This document shows positions 8,877-19,000 of a stretch of 64,000 nucleotides of DNA, piece by piece. The translations under genes were made by a program, and so were the position numbers. The first letter of the stretch is position 1; every line of letters begins with the position of its first letter. Below the pieces are notes generated by a model. The model was not told the DNA's origin. It ran no database searches and was given only the letters and a program-made list of their open reading frames with translations. Origin of the DNA: Streptomyces caatingaensis (GTDB lineage: Bacteria > Actinomycetota > Actinomycetes > Streptomycetales > Streptomycetaceae); NCBI RefSeq assembly GCF_001187435.1, contig NZ_LFXA01000017.1:558001-622000 (forward strand). Direction: 5' to 3'.

Positions 8877-10522
8877 ACCCCACCGCCCCGAACCACCCCG
8901 CGCACGGGCACGTCACCTTCCTCGGTGCGGGCCCCGGAGACCCGGGACTGCTGACGCTGCGCGCCGTCGAGGCGCTGGCGGCCGCCGACGTCCTGGTGGC
9001 CGATCCACAGGTGCTGGATGTGGTGCGTGCGCATGCCCGCCCGCAGGTGGACATGCCTGCGCAGACGGTCGCTGACGAGACGTCACGGGCCGCCGACGTC
9101 CCGGTGCTCCGGGACACCGCCAATCTTGTCATGTCGGCCGCGCGCGGCGGCAAGCGGGTCGTGCGTGCGGTCCTCGGCGACCCCGGGCTCGACGGCGACG
9201 CGGCGGACGAGATGCTCGCCTGCGCCGCCGAGGGCATCACCTTCGAGGTGGTCCCGGGCATCGCGACCGCCGTCGGCGTCCCCGCCTACGCCGGTGTCCC
9301 GCTGCGCGACGGCAAGGGCGCGGACGTGCGCTTCGTCGACGCCCGCAGCGCCACGGACACCTGCTGGTCCGAGGCCGGCGCGAGCGAGGCCACGGTCGTG
9401 GTGACGACCACCCTCGACGCGGTGGCCGCGGCCGCCGGCGAGCTGGTCTCCGCCGGCCGCAAGCCCGAGACCCCGCTGAGCGTCACCGTCGCCGGCACCA
9501 CCACCCGCCAGCGCACCTGGACGGCCACCCTCGGCAGCATCGCCCAGGTCCTCAAGGCCGCCAAGGTGCTGCCGTCGCCGGACGGCGGCCGGCCGGTGAT
9601 AGCCGTGGTCGGCGAGCACAGCGCGGCCGAGCGGCGCGAGCCGCTGTCGTGGTTCGAGTCCAAGCCGCTCTTCGGCTGGAACGTCCTGGTGCCGCGCACC
9701 AAGGAGCAGGCCGCCTCGCTCTCCGACCAGCTCCGCTCCTACGGCGCCGTGCCGCACGAGGTGCCCACCATCGCCGTCGAACCGCCGCGTACCCCGCAGC
9801 AGATGGAGCGCGCGGTCAAGGGTCTGGTCACCGGCCGCTACGAGTGGATCGCCTTCACCTCCGTCAACGCGGTCAAGGCGGTGCGCGAGAAGTTCGAGGA
9901 GTACGGGCTCGACGCCCGGGCCTTCGCCGGCATCAAGGTCGCCGCGGTCGGCGAGCAGACCGCCAGGTCGCTGATCGAGTTCGGCGTCAAGCCGGACCTG
10001 GTGCCGAGCGGCGAGCAGTCGGCCGCGGGCCTGCTGGACGACTGGCCGCCCTACGACCCGGTCTTCGACCCGATCGACCGCGTCTTCCTGCCGCGCGCCG
10101 ACATCGCCACCGAGACCCTGGTGGCCGGCCTGATCGAGCTGGGCTGGGAGGTGGACGACGTCACGGCCTACCGGACCGTGCGCGCCTCGCCGCCGCCGGC
10201 CGAGACCCGCGAGGCGATCAAGGGCGGCGGCTTCGACGCCGTGCTCTTCACGTCCTCGTCCACCGTGCGGAACCTGGTCGGCATCGCCGGCAAGCCGCAC
10301 AACGTCACCGTCATCGCCTGCATCGGCCCGGCCACCGCGAAGACCGCGGAGGAGCACGGGCTGCGGGTGGACGTGCTGTCGCCCGAGCCCTCGGTGCACA
10401 AGCTCGCCGAGGCGCTCGCGGAGTTCGGGGCCGCGCGGCGCGACGCCGCGATCGAGGCCGGGGACCCGGTCACGCGCCCGAGCGAGCGACGGCCCGGATC
10501 GCGCAGAAGGGCACGGAGTTGA
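8873..10522 (+). CDS. hemD: HemD: uroporphyrinogen-III synthase fused to a SUMT-like methylase domain
   Basis: The C-terminal half (about residues 265-520; [22 protein letters not shown], then [11 protein letters not shown] and [12 protein letters not shown]) is uroporphyrinogen-III synthase, which closes and inverts ring D of hydroxymethylbilane. The N-terminal half (about 8-240) has the tetrapyrrole methylase fold with [18 protein letters not shown] and [18 protein letters not shown]. It lacks the usual YDRLV and GGDPFxFGRG segments (here ADPQVL and LGDPGLDGD), so methylase activity towards siroheme or cobalamin precursors is doubtful. This fusion layout is common in actinomycetes. The start is TTG, overlapping the hemC stop as TTGA, with GGAG eight bases upstream. 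Confidence 0.92.
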   Translation: MNPTAPNHPAHGHVTFLGAGPGDPGLLTLRAVEALAAADVLVADPQVLDVVRAHARPQVDMPAQTVADETSRAADVPVLRDTANLVMSAARGGKRVVRAVLGDPGLDGDAADEMLACAAEGITFEVVPGIATAVGVPAYAGVPLRDGKGADVRFVDARSATDTCWSEAGASEATVVVTTTLDAVAAAAGELVSAGRKPETPLSVTVAGTTTRQRTWTATLGSIAQVLKAAKVLPSPDGGRPVIAVVGEHSAAERREPLSWFESKPLFGWNVLVPRTKEQAASLSDQLRSYGAVPHEVPTIAVEPPRTPQQMERAVKGLVTGRYEWIAFTSVNAVKAVREKFEEYGLDARAFAGIKVAAVGEQTARSLIEFGVKPDLVPSGEQSAAGLLDDWPPYDPVFDPIDRVFLPRADIATETLVAGLIELGWEVDDVTAYRTVRASPPPAETREAIKGGGFDAVLFTSSSTVRNLVGIAGKPHNVTVIACIGPATAKTAEEHGLRVDVLSPEPSVHKLAEALAEFGAARRDAAIEAGDPVTRPSERRPGSRRRARS

Positions 10523-11505
10523 GCACGTACGGATCGTTTCCCGGCAGCCGCCCGCGGCGGCTGCGCACCACGCCGGCCATGCGCCGGATGGTCGCCGAAC
10601 ACCGCCTGCACCCCGCGGAGTTGATCCTTCCCGCCTTTGTGCGGGAGGGCGTCTCCGAGCCGGTGCCGGTCTCCTCGATGCCGGGCGTCGTCCAGCACAC
10701 GCGGGACACGCTGCGCAAGGCCGCCGCGGAGGCGGTCGAGGCCGGGATCGGCGGGATCATGCTGTTCGGCGTGCCCGAGCACAAGGACGCGACCGGCAGC
10801 GCCGGGACGGACCCCGACGGCATCCTCCAGGTCGCGATCCGCGACGTGAAGGCCGAGGTCGGGGACGACCTCATCGTCATGTCCGACCTCTGCCTGGACG
10901 AGTTCACGGATCACGGGCACTGCGGTGTGCTGGACTCCGAGGGCCGGGTCGACAACGACGCGACGCTGGAGCGGTACGCGGAGATGGCGCGCGTCCAGGC
11001 GGACGCGGGCGTCCACGTCGTGGGCCCGAGCGGCATGATGGACGGTCAGGTCGGCGTCGTCCGTGCGGCGTTGGACGCGGCGGGTCACCAGGACGTGTCC
11101 ATCCTCGCCTACACCGTGAAGTACTCGTCGGCCTTCTACGGGCCGTTCCGCGAGGCGGTCGCCTCGTCGCTGCGCGGCGACCGCAAGACGTACCAGCAGG
11201 ACCCGGCCAACGCCCGGGAGGCCCTGCGGGAGTTGGCGCTCGACCTCGCCGAGGGCGCGGACATGGTGATGGTGAAGCCGGCGCTTCCGTACCTCGATGT
11301 GCTCCATCGGGTGGCGGAGTCGGTGGACGTGCCGGTGGCGGCCTATCAGATCTCCGGTGAGTACGCGATGGTGGAGGCCGCGGCGGCGAACGGCTGGATC
11401 GACCGGGACGCGGCGATCCTCGAGACCCTGACGGGTGTCAAGCGCGCCGGGGCGAACATGATCCTCACGTACTGGGCGACGGAGGTCGCGCGGCGCCTGC
11501 GCTGA
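10519..11505 (+). CDS. hemB: Delta-aminolevulinic acid dehydratase (porphobilinogen synthase)
   Basis: Condenses two 5-aminolevulinates to porphobilinogen. The Schiff-base lysines are Lys201 ([16 protein letters not shown]) and Lys253 ([10 protein letters not shown]). The metal loop reads [15 protein letters not shown]: the three-cysteine zinc site of many bacteria has its middle cysteine replaced by Asp. The start is TTG overlapping the hemD stop (TTGA), with a GGAG run immediately before it; coupling from hemD probably matters more than the ribosome site. The order of genes in the operon does not follow the pathway. A GC-rich hairpin follows. Confidence 0.96.
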   Translation: MSTYGSFPGSRPRRLRTTPAMRRMVAEHRLHPAELILPAFVREGVSEPVPVSSMPGVVQHTRDTLRKAAAEAVEAGIGGIMLFGVPEHKDATGSAGTDPDGILQVAIRDVKAEVGDDLIVMSDLCLDEFTDHGHCGVLDSEGRVDNDATLERYAEMARVQADAGVHVVGPSGMMDGQVGVVRAALDAAGHQDVSILAYTVKYSSAFYGPFREAVASSLRGDRKTYQQDPANAREALRELALDLAEGADMVMVKPALPYLDVLHRVAESVDVPVAAYQISGEYAMVEAAAANGWIDRDAAILETLTGVKRAGANMILTYWATEVARRLR

Positions 11506-11509
11506 GGGC

Positions 11510-11563
11510 GGGTGCCCCCTCCGGGGAGGGGCCGGGGCTCGACCCTCCTCCCCGGGCGCACCC
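11510..11563 (+). terminator. Terminator of the rex-hem operon
   Basis: An imperfect inverted repeat (GGGTGC and CCGGGGAGGG on the left, CCCTCCTCCCCGG and GCACCC on the right) lies directly after the hemB stop. It is GC-rich with bulges and has no T run. Confidence 0.55.
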
Positions 11564-11691
11564 GTCGCGCCCGTTTAAACCTCGCGTGTCACCCACATAG
11601 GTCGTCTCTCGTCGAATGCGGGCAGTCCTGGCACGGGCAAACCGAACATGACTACCGTGCGTGGCAGACCGCTCACTCTACGGAGGCGTGC

Positions 11692-12135
11692 ATGAGTCAT
11701 GAGAGCCCCGAGTCCCATCTCGCGGACGACTGGGAGTACACGCTCCAGGTTCCCTCCGACCCGATGGCGCCGTGCATCGCCCGGCGCACCCTGCGCACCA
11801 TCTTCGAGGAGCACGGCTTCCTCGAACTGGCCGACACGGCCGAGCTGTTGACGTCCGAGCTGGTCACCAACGCCTACCGGTACTCCGACGGGCCCGCCTC
11901 GGTGCGGGTGCGCAGGGAGGGCGGCAGGGTGCGGGTCGCGGTGTGGGACACCAACCCCCGGCTGCCCGTGCTCGACCGCGTCCCCTCGGCGCTCGGCCCC
12001 GACGACGAGGCCGAGCGGGGCAGGGGGCTCGGCCTCGTCCAGCGGTGCGCCGACAGCTGGGGCGGGTTCGCGCTGCGCGACCAACCCCAGGGGCTGGTGG
12101 GGAAGTTGATCTGGTTCGAGCTCAGTGAGCGCTAG
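11692..12135 (+). CDS. Anti-sigma-type ATP-binding protein (RsbW/SpoIIAB-like HATPase)
   Basis: A single-domain 147-residue GHKL ATPase of the type used in Streptomyces as anti-sigma or partner-switching serine kinase. The N box is [17 protein letters not shown] (about residues 45-61), with the Mg-binding Asn, and the G-box region is VAVWDTNP followed by [20 protein letters not shown] lies five bases before the ATG. The open frame extends 180 bases upstream without similarity. It stands alone with no adjacent sigma factor or antagonist gene, so its partner is unknown. It converges on argS, sharing a 4-base overlap. Confidence 0.85.
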   Translation: MSHESPESHLADDWEYTLQVPSDPMAPCIARRTLRTIFEEHGFLELADTAELLTSELVTNAYRYSDGPASVRVRREGGRVRVAVWDTNPRLPVLDRVPSALGPDDEAERGRGLGLVQRCADSWGGFALRDQPQGLVGKLIWFELSER

Positions 12136-13889
12136 AGGCGCTCGGGGGTGCGGATGCCCAGCAGGGCCATGCCCTGGCGCAGCGTGCGGGCGGTGAGGTC
12201 GCAGAGGAAGAGGCGGTTCTCCCGCAGCTCCGCGGACTCGGCCCGCAGCACCGGGCACTGGTCGTAGAAGGCCGTGTACAGCGAGGCCAGCTGGTACAGG
12301 TAGCCGGCGAGCTTGTGCGGCGCGTACTCCGCGGCGGCCTCGGCCACCGTCGCGGCGAACTGGTCGAGGTGCAGGCCGAGCGCCCGCTCGGCGGGGGCCA
12401 GCGCGAGCTCCGGGTGCGCCGCCGGCTTCGCCTCGCCCGCCTTGCGGAGGATCGACTGGATACGGGCGTACGCGTACTGGAGGTAGACCGACGTGTCGCC
12501 GTTGAGCGAGACCATCTGGTCCAGGTCGAACTTGTAGTCGCGGGCCGCCGAGGTGGACAGGTCCGCGTACTTCACCGCGCCGATGCCGACCTGGGCGCCC
12601 CGCTCGGCGATCTCCTCCTCCGTGAGGTCCTGCGCCTTGTCGCGGACGATCGCCGACGCGCGGTCGATCGCCTCGTCCAGCAGGTCCACCAGGCGGACGG
12701 TCTCGCCCTCGCGGGTCTTGAACGGCTTGCCGTCCTTGCCGAGGACGGTGCCGAAGCCGAGCTGCACGGCCTTGACGTCGTCGGTCAGCCAGCCGGCCCG
12801 GCGGGCGGTCTCGAAGACCATCTTGAAGTGCAGGGACTGCCGGACGTCCACCACGTACAGCAGGGTGTCGGCCTTGAGGTTGAAGACGCGGTCGCGGATC
12901 GCGGACAGGTCGGTGGCCGCGTAGCCGAAACCGCCGTCCGACTTCTGGACGATCAGCGGGACGGGGTTGCCCTCGGGGCCCTTGACGTCGTCGAAGAAGA
13001 CGCAGAGCGCGCCCTCGGAGCGGACCGCGACGCCGGACTCCTCCAGCAGGCGGCAGGTCTCGGCGAGCATGTCGTTGTAGCCGGACTCGCCGACGATGTC
13101 CTCGTCGCGGATCTCGACGTCGAGCTTGTCGAAGACCGAGTAGAAGTAGATCTTCGACTCGTCGACGAACTTCTGCCAGAGGGCGAGGGTCTCCTCGTCG
13201 CCCGCCTGGAGGTCCACGACCCGGCGCCGGGCGCGGGCCTTGAAGGCGTCGTCGGAGTCGAAGAGGGCGCGGGACGCCTTGTAGAGCCGGTTGAGGTTGG
13301 ACATGGCCTCCTCGCCGGAGACCTGCTCGTCCTTGTGGTCCAGCTCGTGCGGGTGCTCGATCAGGAACTGGATGAGCATGCCGAACTGGGTGCCCCAGTC
13401 GCCGATGTGGTGGCGGCTGACGACCTTCTCGCCGGTGAACTCCAGGATCTTCACGACCGAGTTGCCGATCACCGAGTTCCGCAGGTGGCCGACGTGCATC
13501 TCCTTGGCCACGTTGGGCTGGGCCCAGTCGATGACCGTGGTGCCGGGGTGCTCCTTGAGGGGCACGCCCAGCCGCTCGTCCGCCGCGCGCGCGGCCAGCG
13601 TCCGCGTGATCGCGCCGTCGGCGACGGTGACGTTGAGGAAGCCGGGGCCGGAGACCTCGACGCCGGCGAGCAGCTCGTCCTCCGGGAGCCGCTCGACGAC
13701 CTTGCCGGCCAGCTCACGGGGGTTCCCCTTGAGCTTCTTGGCCAGCGCCAGCATCCCGTTGGCCTGGAAGTCCGCCCGGTCGCTCCGTCGCAGCAGCGGG
13801 TCGGCGGCACCGGCCTCCGGCAGGGCTGCCGAGAGGGCGTCCGCGATGCGCTGGTGGACGGTGGAAGCGAGGGAGGGGACCTGAGCCAT
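12132..13889 (-). CDS. argS: Arginyl-tRNA synthetase
   Basis: Charges tRNA(Arg). The 585-residue class I enzyme has the N-terminal Add-1 domain, the HIGH-like motif in [19 protein letters not shown], the lysine loop region [28 protein letters not shown], and a C-terminal anticodon-binding helical domain ending [11 protein letters not shown]. The ATG at 13889 gives [15 protein letters not shown]; 22 further in-frame codons upstream lack family similarity. The stop codon shares a CTAG tetranucleotide with the convergent gene. It is divergent from lysS. Confidence 0.97.
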   Translation of the reverse strand: MAQVPSLASTVHQRIADALSAALPEAGAADPLLRRSDRADFQANGMLALAKKLKGNPRELAGKVVERLPEDELLAGVEVSGPGFLNVTVADGAITRTLAARAADERLGVPLKEHPGTTVIDWAQPNVAKEMHVGHLRNSVIGNSVVKILEFTGEKVVSRHHIGDWGTQFGMLIQFLIEHPHELDHKDEQVSGEEAMSNLNRLYKASRALFDSDDAFKARARRRVVDLQAGDEETLALWQKFVDESKIYFYSVFDKLDVEIRDEDIVGESGYNDMLAETCRLLEESGVAVRSEGALCVFFDDVKGPEGNPVPLIVQKSDGGFGYAATDLSAIRDRVFNLKADTLLYVVDVRQSLHFKMVFETARRAGWLTDDVKAVQLGFGTVLGKDGKPFKTREGETVRLVDLLDEAIDRASAIVRDKAQDLTEEEIAERGAQVGIGAVKYADLSTSAARDYKFDLDQMVSLNGDTSVYLQYAYARIQSILRKAGEAKPAAHPELALAPAERALGLHLDQFAATVAEAAAEYAPHKLAGYLYQLASLYTAFYDQCPVLRAESAELRENRLFLCDLTARTLRQGMALLGIRTPERL

Positions 13890-14052
13890 GGGGTGCGTGC
13901 CATTCCGGTAGGCGGCAGTTTTCGGTGCTCCCCGAGTATCCCATGCGGATATCACGGGCCCGGAGCCGTTTTCGCCCGCCGGCGGGCAACCAGGTGGCCC
14001 CCCGGGCCGTCTGGGACAATGGTCATGCCAGACCTGTAAGGAAGGAAGTGCC

Positions 14053-15792
14053 GTGGCACAGGCTCAGAGCACCGAGGCCGACTGGGTCTCCCGTTTCGCC
14101 GACGAGGTCATCGCCGAGAGCGAGCGCCGCGCGCCCGGCAAACCCATCGTCGTCGCCTCCGGCCTGTCGCCCTCCGGCCCGATCCACCTGGGCAACCTCC
14201 GCGAGGTCATGACCCCGCACCTGGTCGCCGACGAGATCCGCCGCCGGGGCCACCGGGTCCGGCACATCCTGTCCTGGGACGACTACGACCGCTACCGCAA
14301 GGTCCCGGCGGGCGTCCCCGGCATCGACGAGTCGTGGGCCGAGCACATCGGCAAGCCGCTGACCTCCGTCCCGGCCCCGGCCGGCTCGGCGTACCCGAAC
14401 TGGGCCGAGCACTTCAAGGCCGCCATGGTCGCCTCGCTCGCCGAGCTGGGCATCGAGTACGACCCGATCAGCCAGACCGAGCAGTACACCTCGGGCGCCT
14501 ACCGCGAGCAGATCCTGCACGCGATGAAGCACCGCGGCGAGATCGACGCGATCCTCGACCAGTACCGCACCAAGGACAAGGCCACCGGCAAGCCGAAGGC
14601 CAAGCAGCAGCAGAAGCCGGTCGACGAGGCGGAGCTGGAGGCGGCCGAGGGCTCCGGCGCGGCCGCCGAGGACGACGGCAGCGCGGGCGGCGCGGGCTAC
14701 TTCCCGTACAAGCCGTACTGCGGCGCCTGCGAGCGCGACCTGACCACCGTCACCGCGTACGACGACGCCACCACCGAGCTCACCTACACCTGCGTCTGCG
14801 GCCACACCGAGACCGTGCTGCTCAGCGAGTTCAACCGCGGCAAGCTGGTCTGGAAGGTCGACTGGCCGATGCGCTGGGCGTACGAGGGCGTGATCTTCGA
14901 GCCGTCCGGTGTGGACCACTCCTCGCCCGGCTCGTCCTTCGTCGTCGGCGGCCAGATCGTCCGCAAGGTCTTCGGCGGCGAGCAGCCGATCGGCCCGATG
15001 TACGCCTTCGTCGGCATCAGCGGCATGGCCAAGATGTCGTCGTCGAAGGGCGGCGTGCCCACCCCGGGCGACGCGCTGAAGATCATGGAGGCGCCGCTGC
15101 TGCGCTGGCTGTACGCCCGCCGCAAGCCCAACCAGTCCTTCAAGATCGCCTTCGACCAGGAGATCCAGCGGCTCTACGACGAGTGGGACAAGCTGGAGGC
15201 CAAGGTCGCCGACGGCACCGTGCTGCCGGCCGACGCCGCCGCGTACGCCCGCGCCGCCCGCACCGCCGCCGGCGAGCTGCCCCGCACGCCCCGCCCGCTG
15301 CCGTACCGCACGCTCGCCTCGGTGGTCGACATCACCGCCGGCCACGACGAGCAGACCCTGCGCATCCTCGCCGACCTGGACCCGGAGAACCCGGTCACCT
15401 CGCTGGACGAGACCCGCCCGCGCCTGGACCGCGCCGAGCACTGGATCAACACCCAGGTCCCGGCCGAGCAGCGCACCATCGTCCGCGAGGAGCCCGACAC
15501 CGAGGCCCTGGCCGCGCTGGACGAGCGGGCCCGCGAGTCCCTGCGGCTGCTCCTGGACGGGCTGGAGTCGCACTGGTCGCTCGACGGCCTGACGACCCTG
15601 GTCTACGGCGTGCCCAAGATCCAGGCCGGTCTCGACCCGGAGGCCAAGCCGACCCCCGAGCTCAAGGTCGCCCAGCGCTCCTTCTTCGCGCTGCTCTACC
15701 AGCTCCTCGTCGGCCGGGACACCGGGCCGCGCCTGCCCACGCTGCTGCTCGCGGTGGGGGCGGACCGGGTGCGCAAGCTCCTGACCGTCTGA
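14053..15792 (+). CDS. lysS: Lysyl-tRNA synthetase, class I (archaeal type)
   Basis: Charges tRNA(Lys) with a class I catalytic fold instead of the common bacterial class II enzyme. Signature motifs are [13 protein letters not shown] (HIGH equivalent, about residues 36-48) and AKMSSSKG (KMSKS equivalent, about residue 325). A zinc-binding insert contains CGACERD and CVCGHTE. The 579-residue length fits the family. A charged insert ([14 protein letters not shown] to [10 protein letters not shown], about 175-215) precedes the zinc part. GGAAGG lies seven bases before the GTG. It is divergent from argS across 163 bases. Streptomycetes often also encode a class II enzyme elsewhere. Confidence 0.95.
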   Translation: MAQAQSTEADWVSRFADEVIAESERRAPGKPIVVASGLSPSGPIHLGNLREVMTPHLVADEIRRRGHRVRHILSWDDYDRYRKVPAGVPGIDESWAEHIGKPLTSVPAPAGSAYPNWAEHFKAAMVASLAELGIEYDPISQTEQYTSGAYREQILHAMKHRGEIDAILDQYRTKDKATGKPKAKQQQKPVDEAELEAAEGSGAAAEDDGSAGGAGYFPYKPYCGACERDLTTVTAYDDATTELTYTCVCGHTETVLLSEFNRGKLVWKVDWPMRWAYEGVIFEPSGVDHSSPGSSFVVGGQIVRKVFGGEQPIGPMYAFVGISGMAKMSSSKGGVPTPGDALKIMEAPLLRWLYARRKPNQSFKIAFDQEIQRLYDEWDKLEAKVADGTVLPADAAAYARAARTAAGELPRTPRPLPYRTLASVVDITAGHDEQTLRILADLDPENPVTSLDETRPRLDRAEHWINTQVPAEQRTIVREEPDTEALAALDERARESLRLLLDGLESHWSLDGLTTLVYGVPKIQAGLDPEAKPTPELKVAQRSFFALLYQLLVGRDTGPRLPTLLLAVGADRVRKLLTV

Positions 15793-15810
15793 CGCCGCCG
15801 CGCACACGCG

Positions 15811-15842
15811 AGGGCCCGCTTCCCCTGGGGGAGGCGGGCCCT
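15811..15842 (+). terminator. Terminator of lysS
   Basis: The inverted repeat AGGGCCCGC...GCGGGCCCT, with inner CCCC/GGGG pairing and one bulge, is followed by TTCC. It lies between the converging lysS and lipoprotein genes and could serve both. Confidence 0.7.
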
Positions 15843-15859
15843 TCCGCTGCGCGCGCCGG

Positions 15860-16558
15860 CTACCTCTTGTTCGCGGCGGCGACCGCCGCCACCGCCTCCT
15901 TGGCCGCGCCCTGCGCGTCCTTCAGCAGGTCGGCGACGTCGGGGGCCTTCGCGCCCTCCAGGCCCGCGCCGCTGTACTTCAGCGTCACCACCACGTTGGC
16001 CGTCCGGGTGATCACGGTGGCGTTGTGGTACTCGACGCCCTTCTTGGTGGTCGTGGTCGTGACCGTGGACGCCCAGTCGCCGATGCCGCTCGCCGCCTGG
16101 TTCTTGACGTCCTTGGGGGAGTCCTCCCCCATGGCCTTCTTGACCTGCTGCCGGGCGAACTCCTGGGCGCGCTTGTCGGCCGAGCCCAGGGCCGGTTCCG
16201 AACTCAGGCCGTTGTACTGGAGGTTGAGGTCGCGGTACTGGATGTCGTCGGCCTTCTCGTCGTTCAGCCCCCACCAGAAGCAGCTTCCGGTGAGCGCCTT
16301 GCCGCCCTTGTCCTTCACCTTCGGCACCAGGTCGTCGATCGTCTTGGCCGGGAGCGCCTTGCAGGTGTCGGGCAGCTTCGGGTACTTCGCCGCGGCCAGC
16401 GACGGCGTGGCCGAGGGCTTCGCCGTGGCGGACGGCGCGGACGGCGTGCTCTCGCTCTTCTTCCCGCCCCCCGAGTCGGAGCAGCCGGCGACGAGCACCA
16501 TCGGTACGGCGGCGCAGGCGAGGATTCGGGCGAGTCGCGGGGCTGTTCGTCGGTGCAT
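15860..16558 (-). CDS. Secreted lipoprotein, DUF3558-like
   Basis: The 232-residue product has a basic N-terminus, a hydrophobic stretch and lipobox LVAGC (Cys at about residue 25), then a Ser/Thr/Lys/Pro linker. The folded part begins near PDTCKALPAKTIDDLVP and contains GSCFWWG; this pair of cysteines with an aromatic after the second is typical of DUF3558-type actinobacterial lipoproteins. GAAGGA stands three bases before the ATG at 16558. The function is unknown. It is the first of two similarly built lipoprotein genes, the other starting 1 kb upstream on the same strand. Confidence 0.82.
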   Translation of the reverse strand: MHRRTAPRLARILACAAVPMVLVAGCSDSGGGKKSESTPSAPSATAKPSATPSLAAAKYPKLPDTCKALPAKTIDDLVPKVKDKGGKALTGSCFWWGLNDEKADDIQYRDLNLQYNGLSSEPALGSADKRAQEFARQQVKKAMGEDSPKDVKNQAASGIGDWASTVTTTTTKKGVEYHNATVITRTANVVVTLKYSGAGLEGAKAPDVADLLKDAQGAAKEAVAAVAAANKR

Positions 16559-16645
16559 GGGTCCTTCGCTCAATCGGTGCGGGGCCGGACAGGATCTCCT
16601 CGCACGGTACGCGGCCCGGCCGGAATGGGGGCGGTACTCGCCGGG

Positions 16646-17566
16646 CTAGTTGTTGAAGTGGCCCGCGTCGATCTCCCGGGCCAGGCCGTGCGCCTTGCTC
16701 CGGAGGTCCTGGCCGTCGGGCACGTGCCGGCGGTCCGCGCTGCCCTGCGAGTAGGCGATGGTGACCAGCACGTTCGCCGACCGGAAGACGATCGTGACGT
16801 CCCGGTGGACGTCCGTCCCGCCGGAGGCCAGCCGGTCGTCGACGAAGGCGTCGTCGCCGACGTCGTCCAGGGCCAGGGAGCCCGGCTCCGGCCCGGTCGA
16901 GGGCGTGGTGGACGTCGAGGGCGGGGCGGCGGTGGCGGAGGAGGTGGCGGTGGCGGCGGGGCGGGAGGAGGCGCCCGCCGCCTTCGGGTCGTTCCCGCTC
17001 TTCTTCCCCTTGGCGTCCTTCGCGCCCTTGGCGTCCTTGGCGCCCTTCGCGGGGGAGGAGGGAGGGGAGGACGAGGGCGGGGTGGCCGACGGGGTGGACG
17101 AGGACACCGGGACGTGGGCGGCCTCGGCCCGCTTCGCGTACAGCTGCTGCGCCCGCTCCTCGTCGCTGGTCCCCGGCTGGTAGGAGACCACGCGCTCGAA
17201 GTCGACGGAGAGGTGGCGGGTGTCGTCCGGGGTCTTCCAGCGGCAGCCGACGCGGCGGTCCGCGTCGTAGGTGATGGTGGCCTGGCCCTTGAAGGCCTTG
17301 TCGGCCTCCTGCTCGGTCTCGTCGGTGCCCTCGCCGGGCAGGCCGGGGAGGAGGCGGCGCAGGGTGTCGCGGGCGACGTACGCGCAGGGGTCGGGGAGGC
17401 TGTGGTACTTGCCGGGCTCGGCCGCGGGGGCCGTGGAGCCGCCGGTGCCCGGCTTGGGGTCGTCGTCCCCGCCGCCGCCCCCGGAGCCGCCGCCGCACCC
17501 GGCGAGGCCGGCCGCGAGCACGGTGGCGGCCAGTGCGGCTGCCGGTGCGTACGCCCTCCGCTGCAC
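16646..17566 (-). CDS. Secreted lipoprotein, DUF3558-like (second copy)
   Basis: The 306-residue product starts at a GTG with GGGAG ten bases upstream and has lipobox LAGC (Cys at about 24), a Gly/Asp/Pro linker, then LPDPCAYVARDTLRRLLPG and VGCRWKTP, the same two-cysteine layout as the neighbour. A long Ser/Pro/Ala/Lys-rich low-complexity segment (about 170-245) interrupts the domain before a final conserved strand region DVHRDVTIVFRSANVLVTIAYS. It is probably an anciently duplicated and diverged partner of the downstream lipoprotein. No function can be assigned. Confidence 0.8.
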   Translation of the reverse strand: MQRRAYAPAAALAATVLAAGLAGCGGGSGGGGGDDDPKPGTGGSTAPAAEPGKYHSLPDPCAYVARDTLRRLLPGLPGEGTDETEQEADKAFKGQATITYDADRRVGCRWKTPDDTRHLSVDFERVVSYQPGTSDEERAQQLYAKRAEAAHVPVSSSTPSATPPSSSPPSSPAKGAKDAKGAKDAKGKKSGNDPKAAGASSRPAATATSSATAAPPSTSTTPSTGPEPGSLALDDVGDDAFVDDRLASGGTDVHRDVTIVFRSANVLVTIAYSQGSADRRHVPDGQDLRSKAHGLAREIDAGHFNN

Positions 17567-17758
17567 GGTCCCGAGGCTCCCTTCCGCCCGCTTTCCGCCC
17601 GTTCCGGAGCGAAAACTGGTTGCTGCGGCTGGGTGGCCGCTGGACACAATGTCTACCGCACGCGCCGCCGCACCGCTGGCCCGCCGTCGTGAATCAACTC
17701 ATTGATCCGGCTTTTGCGTTTTACGCGTCATCTCACTTTTTGGGGGAATGGGGAAGAT

Positions 17759-18952
17759 ATGTCGTTCACCGAGCTGCCTGGCGCCCGGGTGCCGATCCGC
17801 ATGTGGGCGGATCCGGCCACCGTCGAGGACGTCGCCATGCGGCAACTGCGCAACGTGGCGACGCTGCCGTGGATCGAGGGCCTCGCCGTGATGCCCGACG
17901 TCCACTTCGGCAAGGGGGCCACCGTCGGCTCCGTGATCGCGATGCGCGGAGCGGTGTGCCCGGCGGCGGTGGGCGTCGACATCGGCTGTGGCATGTCCGC
18001 GGTGAAGACCTCCCTCACCGCCAACGACCTCCCCGGCGATCTCTCCCGCCTCCGCTCCGAGATCGAGCGCGCCATCCCCGTCGGCTTCGCCATGCACGAC
18101 GACGCGGTCGACCCGCGCCGCCTGCACGGGCTGCCGACGGCGGGGTGGGACGACTTCTGGGGGCGGTTCCAGGGGGTGGCCGAGGCGGTCAAGTTCCGTG
18201 AGAGCCGGGCACTGAAGCAGATGGGAACGCTCGGAGGCGGTAACCACTTCGTCGAAATGTGCCTCGACGAGGCGGGTTCCGTCTGGCTGATGCTCCACTC
18301 CGGTTCGCGGAACATCGGCAAGGAGCTGGCCGAGCACCACATCGGCGTGGCGCGGCGGCTCTCCCACAACCAGGACATCGTCGACCGCGACCTGGCCGTC
18401 TTCCTCGCGGGCACCCCGCAGATGGACGCCTACCGGCACGACCTCTTCTGGGCCCAGGAGTACGCGCGGCACAACCGCGAGATCATGATGGCGCTCCTCA
18501 AGGACGTGGTCCGCAAGGAGTTCAAGAAGGCCAGGCCGATGTTCGAGCCGGAGATCTCCTGCCACCACAACTACGTGGCGGAGGAGACCTACGAGGGCGT
18601 CGACCTGCTGGTCACCCGCAAGGGCGCGATCCGCGCGGGCGGCGGCGAGTACGGCATCATCCCGGGCTCGATGGGCACCGGTTCGTACATCGTCCGCGGC
18701 CTCGGCAACGAGGCGGCGTACAACTCCGCCTCGCACGGCGCCGGCCGGCGGATGAGCCGCAACCAGGCGAAGAAGCGGTTCTCCGCGCAGGACCTGGCGG
18801 AGCAGACGCGGGGCGTCGAGTGCCGCAAGGACCACGGGGTCGTCGACGAGATCCCGGCCGCCTACAAGCCGATCGAGCAGGTCATGGAGCAGCAGCGGGA
18901 TCTGGTCGAGGTGGTGGCGAAGCTCAAGCAGATCGTCTGTGTGAAGGGGTGA
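17759..18952 (+). CDS. rtcB: RtcB-family RNA ligase
   Basis: GTP- and Mn-dependent ligase joining 2',3'-cyclic phosphate or 3'-phosphate ends to 5'-OH ends during tRNA or RNA repair. Conserved motifs are present in order: GVDIGCGMSAVKT (Mn-binding Cys), LGGGNHFVEM, HSGSRNIGKE, a HHNY region, and SHGAGRRMSRNQAKK, whose His carries the GMP adduct. The 397-residue length matches the shorter bacterial subfamily. GGGGAAG lies just upstream of the ATG. No rtcA, archease or regulator gene is adjacent. The 100 bases before it are unusually AT-rich for this window and probably hold the promoter. Confidence 0.94.
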   Translation: MSFTELPGARVPIRMWADPATVEDVAMRQLRNVATLPWIEGLAVMPDVHFGKGATVGSVIAMRGAVCPAAVGVDIGCGMSAVKTSLTANDLPGDLSRLRSEIERAIPVGFAMHDDAVDPRRLHGLPTAGWDDFWGRFQGVAEAVKFRESRALKQMGTLGGGNHFVEMCLDEAGSVWLMLHSGSRNIGKELAEHHIGVARRLSHNQDIVDRDLAVFLAGTPQMDAYRHDLFWAQEYARHNREIMMALLKDVVRKEFKKARPMFEPEISCHHNYVAEETYEGVDLLVTRKGAIRAGGGEYGIIPGSMGTGSYIVRGLGNEAAYNSASHGAGRRMSRNQAKKRFSAQDLAEQTRGVECRKDHGVVDEIPAAYKPIEQVMEQQRDLVEVVAKLKQIVCVKG

Positions 18953-18954
18953 GC

Positions 18955-18998
18955 CGGTGGGGGCGGGCTGCCGCGCCCGCCGCCCCGCCGCCCCACCG
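18955..18998. terminator. Convergent terminator hairpin
   Basis: CGGTGGGG (18955-18962) pairs with CCCCACCG (18991-18998), and the GC-rich interior can extend the stem with bulges. It separates the rtcB and dehydrogenase stops. Confidence 0.5.
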
Positions 18999-19000
18999 CC

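Noticed and set aside
13890-14052. Possible T-box or tRNA-like leader before lysS
   Set aside because: No T-box consensus, specifier loop or antiterminator was found in the 163 bases; only a promoter-like patch.
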